A stretch of DNA of 64,000 bases from Methylacidimicrobium sp. B4 (GTDB lineage Bacteria; Verrucomicrobiota; Verrucomicrobiia; Methylacidiphilales; Methylacidiphilaceae): NCBI RefSeq assembly GCF_017310545.1, contig NZ_CP066203.1:2294001-2358000 (forward strand), written 5' to 3'. A program made the translations under genes and the position numbers. The notes beneath the pieces were generated by a model that was not told the origin of the DNA, did no database searches, and saw only the letters and a program-made list of their open reading frames with translations. Below, one piece after another: positions 54,311-64,000 of this stretch. The stretch's first letter is position 1. Every line of letters starts with the position of its first letter.

Positions 54311-56878
54311 ATGGCCCGGGTCGCATCTCTGGCGTTTGCGCTCTTGCTCCCCTCGTTGTGCCTGCCGGTCCGTGCGGCCAAGATTTTCTGGGTCTCGGAG
54401 CCGATTGCACCCGGGGAGATGGCGCTCCTCTACGGCGGCGACCTGGGAGGGGTGCGGACGATCACCAGCTGGCCCTTGGAAGACGGAGAGCCCAAGCTCC
54501 CGCGGAGCGGCTTCCCCTCGCCGCCTTTGACGGTGGTCCCGGTCCCGGTGTCGCAATCCTCCTCTTCCTCCCTCAAGGTCCCCATTCCCGGAGCCTTTGA
54601 AGCGGGCATCTTCGCCCTGGACGCCGATGGGGAAAAGCTCCTCGTCAACCGTCCGAAGCCCGAATGGAGCCAGCCGGAGCGCCTGCTGCCGGGCCTGGGC
54701 GAAAACGAGGCGGTGGCGGGGAGTCGGATCGAGGTCTTCGGACGCAACTTCCTCCTCGACCTGGAAGGGCCGAAGCACGTGCTCCTCCTGCTCCGGGAGA
54801 GCGGGACGGGCAAGACGGTCGTGGTTGCCCCCGATCGCGCGGAGCGGTATCGCCTTTCGGTCCGCCTGCCCGAAAGCCTCGCCCCGGGAAGCTATGAGAT
54901 CTGGGTCCACAATGGGCACGGAGGCGAATGGGGGTGGGGAGGGGGAGCGACGCTCGTCGTCAAGAGCGCCGAGGCCTGGCCCTCGACCCTCTTCGACGTG
55001 CGGGAGTTTGGGGCGAAGGGGGATGGTGTCTCCGACGATTCGGAAGCGGTGCGGAAGGCGCTGGCCGCCGCGGAAAAGGCGGGAGGAGGCATCGTCTACC
55101 TGCCCGCGGGCACCTACGCGGTCCGGGAGGCGTTTTTTCTGCCTGCGAAGACCCTCCTCGAAGGAGATGGGAAGGACTTCACTTGGCTCAAATGGCCGCA
55201 AAACGCTCCCCATGGGCCGAGCGACTTCCTTCCCGCCGTGCTCTACGGCAGCGGCCAATATTCGATCGAAGGCCTCTCCCTGCTGGTGCGGAACGCGCGA
55301 CGCGTGCTGCTCGACCTTTCGGTAGTCGCCGATCGACTCGTTCCGGCGGATCAGGTGGAAGCGGAGGTTCCCCTCGCATTCCGGAAGCGGGCGGCCGGTG
55401 CGCCTTGGGAGACGCGGGATCTCTTCTTGCGCAACGTGCGGATCGACTACCTGCCGTTTGCCGGCGCTCCCGGTCGGAAGCCCGAGCATGATCCGCAGTG
55501 GGCTCTGGGCCGGTGGGGCCTGGCGGGCCGGGAGGACGAGGAGCTCTCGCTCTTCTTGGGAGGCGTCCGCAACGTCGAGATCTCGGGCTGCGAGCTTGTT
55601 GGGATGCGCCACCGGCTGCTCGACCTCCGCAACGGCCGGATCATCGGCAACGATTTCTCCAACCCGATGGGGGCTTTTTCTCACACCGAACTGGGCGGGC
55701 GCTATCTTGCTCTCCTCGACAACTGGGTGGCCGACGGTAGCGTCCTCCAAAGCCATCTCGACGCCTGCCGCTTTTTCGTGGTTGCCCACAACAGCTTCAG
55801 CGATTTCGGACGGGGAGAGCGGATGGCGTTGGCCTTCCAAGGTCAGCCGCTCCGGGGAAAATGGCTCGGAAAAGGAGGCCTCCCGGTCCGGTGGTTCCCC
55901 GTGGAGCGAATGGAGGGGAAGACGATCGCGCTGCGTCGCGAGCGGCTGGCTCCGGGAGAGCTGCGGGGTGCCGGGGTGCGGATCGAGCGGGCCGATGGCT
56001 CGGAATCGTGGATTCCCGTGCAAAGCAATGACGAACGGTCGATCCTCCTGGCTTGGCCGGTGGGGACCGGCTCGGAAGTCCCCGACTGGATCGAGACCGC
56101 CGGGTACCTGCCACCCCTGCTTTCCGCGGTCTCCCGGGTCTCCGGCAGAGAGCTCTTTCTCGCGGACAAGGTTGCGGGAGACTATGCCGGGCTCGATGTG
56201 CAGATCGTGAGCGGCCGGGGAGCGGGACAGGTGCGCACCGTCGTCCAGGCGCAAGGGGATCATCTCACGGTCGATCGCGACTGGGAGGTCGCTCCGGACG
56301 CAACGAGCCAAGTCTTGCTCCACCAAGTGCAGGGCAATGGGATCTTCTTCGGGAACGAGGCGGAGGATCCAAACGGTCTCTTCGTCGGAGAGGGCGATCT
56401 CTACGACTCGGTCTTCGACGCGAACACGGTCCGCCGGAGCTTGGGCATCTGGGAAAGCTCGGGGACCTTTCTCCAGTTTTTGGAAAATGTCCTCGACATC
56501 GCTGTCCGCTATGGGGAGCCAGCCCCCGGAGCACCTTCTCTGCCCGATCACGGAATCCTCGGCGTGCTGGCGGGAGGGGAGATCGGAGAGCGCTTCTCGA
56601 GCCCCTTCGAGCTGCTCCGGGGCGTAGTCTTTCGCCGCAATCGCCTCGCCTTCGGCCACCGCATCCGGGTGGGATCGAGGCCAGGGGCGAGCGGGAGCGC
56701 CGCCGTCGTAGCTCGGGACCTGGTGATCGACCACAACTGGTTCGAGCACGGGACGGTAGGAATCGAGCTCGAGCGCGGAGTCCGGCAGGCGGTGATCTCC
56801 CGAAACCTCTTCTTCGATGTCGCGGTGCCCCAGCAGGTGAACCAGGCGACCGAGGTAGAGGTGATTCCGGGGCCGTAG
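54311..56878 (+). CDS. large secreted parallel beta-helix protein (pectate-lyase-3 type)
   Basis: An 855-residue secreted protein. A signal peptide covers about residues 1-22 (ending VRA). Residues 25-220 contain beta-rich, IPT-like parts (for example VAGSRIEVFGRNF). From about residue 228 the typical Pectate_lyase_3 start appears: LFDVREFGAKGDGVSDDSEA, GGGIVYLPAGTYAVRE and TLLEGDG; the rest is a right-handed beta-helix with many short strands (LRNGRIIGNDFSNP, VRRSLGIWES, VISRNLFFDV). Such proteins bind or cleave polysaccharides, or act as adhesion proteins; catalytic residues cannot be assigned by eye. Confidence 0.8.
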   Translation: MARVASLAFALLLPSLCLPVRAAKIFWVSEPIAPGEMALLYGGDLGGVRTITSWPLEDGEPKLPRSGFPSPPLTVVPVPVSQSSSSSLKVPIPGAFEAGIFALDADGEKLLVNRPKPEWSQPERLLPGLGENEAVAGSRIEVFGRNFLLDLEGPKHVLLLLRESGTGKTVVVAPDRAERYRLSVRLPESLAPGSYEIWVHNGHGGEWGWGGGATLVVKSAEAWPSTLFDVREFGAKGDGVSDDSEAVRKALAAAEKAGGGIVYLPAGTYAVREAFFLPAKTLLEGDGKDFTWLKWPQNAPHGPSDFLPAVLYGSGQYSIEGLSLLVRNARRVLLDLSVVADRLVPADQVEAEVPLAFRKRAAGAPWETRDLFLRNVRIDYLPFAGAPGRKPEHDPQWALGRWGLAGREDEELSLFLGGVRNVEISGCELVGMRHRLLDLRNGRIIGNDFSNPMGAFSHTELGGRYLALLDNWVADGSVLQSHLDACRFFVVAHNSFSDFGRGERMALAFQGQPLRGKWLGKGGLPVRWFPVERMEGKTIALRRERLAPGELRGAGVRIERADGSESWIPVQSNDERSILLAWPVGTGSEVPDWIETAGYLPPLLSAVSRVSGRELFLADKVAGDYAGLDVQIVSGRGAGQVRTVVQAQGDHLTVDRDWEVAPDATSQVLLHQVQGNGIFFGNEAEDPNGLFVGEGDLYDSVFDANTVRRSLGIWESSGTFLQFLENVLDIAVRYGEPAPGAPSLPDHGILGVLAGGEIGERFSSPFELLRGVVFRRNRLAFGHRIRVGSRPGASGSAAVVARDLVIDHNWFEHGTVGIELERGVRQAVISRNLFFDVAVPQQVNQATEVEVIPGP

Positions 56879-56941
56879 CCGCCAGTTTTGGCTTCGCATG
56901 CACAACGGATTCCGGCACACTGGGCCTCCGAAACGGGCGAT

Positions 56942-57331
56942 ATGGCGTCGGGCGCGGTCCACGGAACTCCTCTCCTCCTGTTGCGAGGTGAGGGGCTCGC
57001 CGTGGCGCTGGCCTCCGGGGTTGCTTTCGGCTCTCTCGGGCAGTCCTGGCTCCTGTTTGCCGGGCTCTTTCTCCTGCCGGATCTTTCCCTGCTCGCTTAC
57101 CTTGCAGGCTCGCGCCTTGGAGCGGCGGCGTATGATGCTCTCCACACCTATCTTGCCCCGATCCTTCTTTTCGGCGCGGGAGCCGCTTTGGGAGCGCCGA
57201 CCGGGATGGCGATCGCGCTAATCTGGAGCGCCCATATCGGTTTCGACCGCGCGCTAGGCTTCGGCTTGAAGTATGGGGACGGCTTCGGCTCCACCCACCT
57301 GGGGACTCTCGGGCGCCCTCAGAAAGGCTAG
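56942..57331 (+). CDS. DUF4260 family membrane protein
   Basis: A 129-residue integral membrane protein with about four hydrophobic helices. WLLFAGLFLLPDLSLLAYLAG, GAAAYDALHTYLAPILLF, and IWSAHIGFDRALGFGLKYGDGF, TSHLG-like STHLG at the end are characteristic of DUF4260, a family of unknown function. A frame-internal ATG at 56942 is preferred to a TTG at 56888. It is in the same direction as, and 63 bases after, the beta-helix protein gene. Confidence 0.8.
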   Translation: MASGAVHGTPLLLLRGEGLAVALASGVAFGSLGQSWLLFAGLFLLPDLSLLAYLAGSRLGAAAYDALHTYLAPILLFGAGAALGAPTGMAIALIWSAHIGFDRALGFGLKYGDGFGSTHLGTLGRPQKG

Positions 57332-57338
57332 CCGTTTC

Positions 57339-58088
57339 TCACAGCTCCTGGAAGGTTGGCCGGATCAGGATCTCGTTGACGTTGACGTGCGGAGGCTGCG
57401 TCACGGCGTAGACGATCGCTCTGGCGATGTCCTCGGCTTGGAGCGCGCGGCCTTCCTGGAAGTACCGCTGGATCCCTTGCAGGGCCTCCGGATCGCGGAT
57501 GGTCTCGAGCAGCTCGGTGATCACCGCTCCGGGCTCGATGATGGTGACACGGATGTTGTCGGATGGGGAGAGCTCCATCCGCAGCCCCTCGGAGAGGGCA
57601 CGGACGGCGTACTTGGTCGCGCAATAGACGGCACTTCCCGGAAAGACCTTTCTTCCTGCGACCGAGGAGAGGGTGATGATATGACCGCTCTTCTGCTCGA
57701 GGAAGAGCGGTAAGACCGCGGCGATGCTGTGGAGAACGCCTTTGACGTTGACGTCGACCGTGGCCATCCACTCCGCCACCCGGAGGTTGCGCAAAAGGGA
57801 GAGCGGCATGATGCCGGCATTGGCGACCAGGATGTCGACGCTGCCGAACTGCTTGCGGCTGGTCTCGACGACCTCTTCCACGTCTCGCGCTTCCCGGACG
57901 TCGCAGCGGAGGGGGAGGGCGCTTCCCCCTTCCTCCGCGATCTGGCGGGCGAGCGCTTCGACGCGGTCGAGGCGGCGGGCGGTCACTACGACGCTGGCGC
58001 CCGCGCGAGCAAGGGCGAGCGCGGTCGCCCGGCCGATGCCGCTCGAGGCTCCGGTAACGATGGCGGTCTTGCGGGAGAGAGGCTGCAT
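57339..58088 (-). CDS. short-chain dehydrogenase/reductase
   Basis: A 249-residue classical SDR. The NAD(P)-binding TGASSGIG, the NAG motif in LVANAGIM, catalytic Ser in TLSSVAG, and YCATK catalytic Tyr/Lys are intact. TARR after the second strand favours NADP(H). Members of this YdfG-like group reduce serine-like hydroxy acids or assorted carbonyls; the substrate is unknown. GGAG lies 5 bases before the ATG. It is convergent with the DUF4260 gene. Confidence 0.9.
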   Translation of the reverse strand: MQPLSRKTAIVTGASSGIGRATALALARAGASVVVTARRLDRVEALARQIAEEGGSALPLRCDVREARDVEEVVETSRKQFGSVDILVANAGIMPLSLLRNLRVAEWMATVDVNVKGVLHSIAAVLPLFLEQKSGHIITLSSVAGRKVFPGSAVYCATKYAVRALSEGLRMELSPSDNIRVTIIEPGAVITELLETIRDPEALQGIQRYFQEGRALQAEDIARAIVYAVTQPPHVNVNEILIRPTFQEL

Positions 58089-58206
58089 CGCGGCTCCTTT
58101 TGAGCAGAAGCGTAGCAAACCCAGATCGGGAAGGTCGAGCGGCCGCTTTCTTCTCCTTTTTGCCATCGAAATTGACTCCGGCGCGCGGTAGGCTTTCGCG
58201 GCAACC

Positions 58207-58638
58207 ATGCGGACGACCCCCTTTGCCGGTATCGCCTTCCGTCTGGCGTTCTGCTGCGTCGCGATCCTTTGGATCGGTGGCTGCGCCCGGGAAGAGACCT
58301 GTCCCGTAGTGACCGAGCAGGACAAGCGGCAGTTTGCCGAAGCCCTCCAGGCAAGGCCGCTGGTTCGAGTGACGGTGCTTTCGATGGTCCCGAGCCGCGT
58401 CTACCGATGCGGCGTCGCGGTGCGCTGGTCGACCTCGGTGAACATGATTGCCCTTTCAGCCGAGGGGAGGCCAACGACTACCTACTGCGGCAGCTTCGAG
58501 ATGGCGGCCGACTTTCCCCGCAATTCCTTCGGGGAGATCGCCGTGGCTGCGTCTCTTCCCGCCTACTGGTCGGACACGGTGCGGGACATTCAGGGCTACG
58601 CCTTGATGAGCCGCCGGCCCTCGGGCGCTCCCCGGTAG
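58207..58638 (+). CDS. small lipoprotein of unknown function
   Basis: A 143-residue lipoprotein with lipobox IGGC (Cys26). The mature part has two further cysteines (ETCPVV and YRCGVAV, plus TTYCGSF), which could form a disulfide, and a beta-rich sequence VRVTVLSMVPSRVYRCGVAVRW. No family is recognised. It is divergent from the SDR gene. Confidence 0.55.
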   Translation: MRTTPFAGIAFRLAFCCVAILWIGGCAREETCPVVTEQDKRQFAEALQARPLVRVTVLSMVPSRVYRCGVAVRWSTSVNMIALSAEGRPTTTYCGSFEMAADFPRNSFGEIAVAASLPAYWSDTVRDIQGYALMSRRPSGAPR

Positions 58639-58690
58639 CAAGGTCGACCTGCCTTTTGACCGCGCCGCGATCGGCAGCAGGAAATGGCGG

Positions 58691-63034
<4,344 letters not shown>

Positions 63035-63164
63035 GCTCGGAGAAGCGTCGACCCGGCTCGTCGGGCTCCCTCTCTTTCGGAAAAGCGAACGCGGCGTCGC
63101 TCAACGGTTGCCAACCGGAAAATCATCTATGGACATCAATCAACTCATATGGGATTTGTTTTCC

Positions 63165-63761
63165 ATGAAGCTGAGTGTCTGGGCGAGACAGCAGGGCCTT
63201 TGCTACAAGACGGCTTGGCGGATGTGGAAGGACGGGAAGCTGCCCGTGCCGGCCGAGCAGCTGCCGACCGGGACGGTGATCGTGCATGCGGAGGAGAGGC
63301 AGCCCAGCAGCGTGGCCCTCTACGCCCGCGTCTCCAGCGCCGACCAGAAGGGGGATCTGGACCGGCAGTTGGCGCGGCTGACGGAGTTCGCCCTTGCCAG
63401 GCGGTTATCGATCGTCGAGGCCGTCAAGGAGGTGGGCTCGGGAATGGATGGCCAGCGCAAGGGGCTCTTGCGGCTTTTGCGCGATCCCAAGATCGGCACC
63501 ATTCTCGTCGAGCACCGGGACCGGTTGATGCGCTTGGGATTCGAGCAGGTCGAGGCGGCCTTGGCCGCGCAGGGTCGATCGGTGCTGGTTGTCGATTCGG
63601 AGGAGAGGACCGACGACAAGGTCCGCGATCTAGAGGAGGTCATCCTCTCCCTGGGTGAGAGGCTCTACGGCAAGAGCGCCGCCAACGACCGGATGAAGAA
63701 GGCATTGGGAGCTCTCATAAGCAAAGCCAATCTCCCGCCTGCACCCGCCGGATGCGCTTGA
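63165..63761 (+). CDS. IS607-type serine recombinase (TnpA)
   Basis: A 198-residue protein with the IS607 transposase layout: an N-terminal MerR-like helix-turn-helix (LSVWARQQGLCYKTAWRMWKDGKLPVP) and a serine-resolvase domain with YARVSSADQKGDL holding the catalytic serine, and EHRDRLMRLGFE. The ATG at 63165 gives the usual family start MKLS; no clear ribosome binding site is present. Normally tnpB follows and overlaps it. Here no TnpB reading is recognisable in the 239 bases to the window end, though one could begin beyond. Confidence 0.9.
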   Translation: MKLSVWARQQGLCYKTAWRMWKDGKLPVPAEQLPTGTVIVHAEERQPSSVALYARVSSADQKGDLDRQLARLTEFALARRLSIVEAVKEVGSGMDGQRKGLLRLLRDPKIGTILVEHRDRLMRLGFEQVEAALAAQGRSVLVVDSEERTDDKVRDLEEVILSLGERLYGKSAANDRMKKALGALISKANLPPAPAGCA

Positions 63762-64000
63762 GGCGGGCGCCAGGGTCGGCCGCGGCTCTCCGAAAGACCG
63801 TTCCTCTCCCGCTTCGGCGGAGAGATCGGGGAACGGAACCGACCAACGGGACGCGAGGTCGATTGGGCGAGGTATCCCTGGGGGCTGATCTGGTCTTGGG
63901 CAAGGGCGATCGAAGGCAGGTGGTGCTGGGTTGCGAAGAGGGAGTGGAGTCCAGGATCGGTCTCGTCTGGGGCGGCGGCCAGGAAGTGCTCCTTGGGCAG
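63762..64000. other. end of window after the IS607-type recombinase
   Basis: No gene is recognised. An open plus-strand frame starting at about 63752 runs to the window end but does not look like the N-terminus of TnpB. Confidence 0.3.

Noticed and set aside
54077-57145. Long minus-strand open frame opposite the beta-helix protein
   Set aside because: Composition is typical of antisense GC-rich DNA and no motif is seen; the plus-strand protein is well supported.

Overview
The window looks like the chromosome of a high-GC Gram-negative bacterium: it has TonB, an LpxL-type acyltransferase, an Slp-type lipoprotein and several other lipoproteins. Gene style and the mixture of genes suggest Verrucomicrobiota, perhaps a Methylacidimicrobium/Methylacidiphilum-like methanotroph. 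That assignment is inference; no rRNA or single diagnostic gene is present.

Layout. 1-17.7 kb is ordinary, densely packed chromosome. It holds a DUF5069 protein with a strong terminator, a zinc/manganese ABC importer (binding protein, ATPase, permease) meeting a convergent Fe/Mn superoxide dismutase, a zinc-ribbon protein, a TonB protein, an Slp lipoprotein, a CysJ-like reductase, a phosphoribosyltransferase coupled to uvrB, an envelope-lipid block (LpxL-like and PlsC-like acyltransferases, GT2 glycosyltransferase, opposed by NodB deacetylase and DUF218), then pyrH, frr, a DJ-1/PfpI protein and a lipoprotein.

17.7-50.9 kb is a plastic accessory island. It starts with a probable defence operon: an unknown 159-residue protein translationally coupled to a 1508-residue SF1 helicase with a C-terminal Vsr/DUF559-like nuclease (Hhe-like), then a DUF3800 protein. 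Toxin-antitoxin modules follow: RHH/PIN, XRE-ImmA/PIN-like, a truncated DUF1778/GNAT pair and AbrB/PIN. There is also a Fic protein, an ERF single-strand annealing protein followed by four tandem divergent paralogues of an unrecognised family, and much mobile-element debris. Two ISL3-type transposase genes, several ISL3 fragments and solo ends, an IS1380 element split by a group II intron, a 363-bp internally deleted IS1380 derivative and a TnpB-like scrap are visible. Several cargo genes are cut exactly at IS ends.

50.9-64 kb returns to ordinary chromosome: a DAO-type FAD oxidoreductase, a lipoprotein, an ABC-2 exporter, a large secreted beta-helix (pectate-lyase-3) protein, DUF4260, an SDR, a lipoprotein and a giant Lhr-type helicase. 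An IS607-type serine recombinase sits at the right edge.

The most interesting material is the Hhe-like operon and the ERF plus four-paralogue array (37.2-41.3 kb). The paralogues share a clear C-terminal signature that may be a nuclease fold without its catalytic glutamate.
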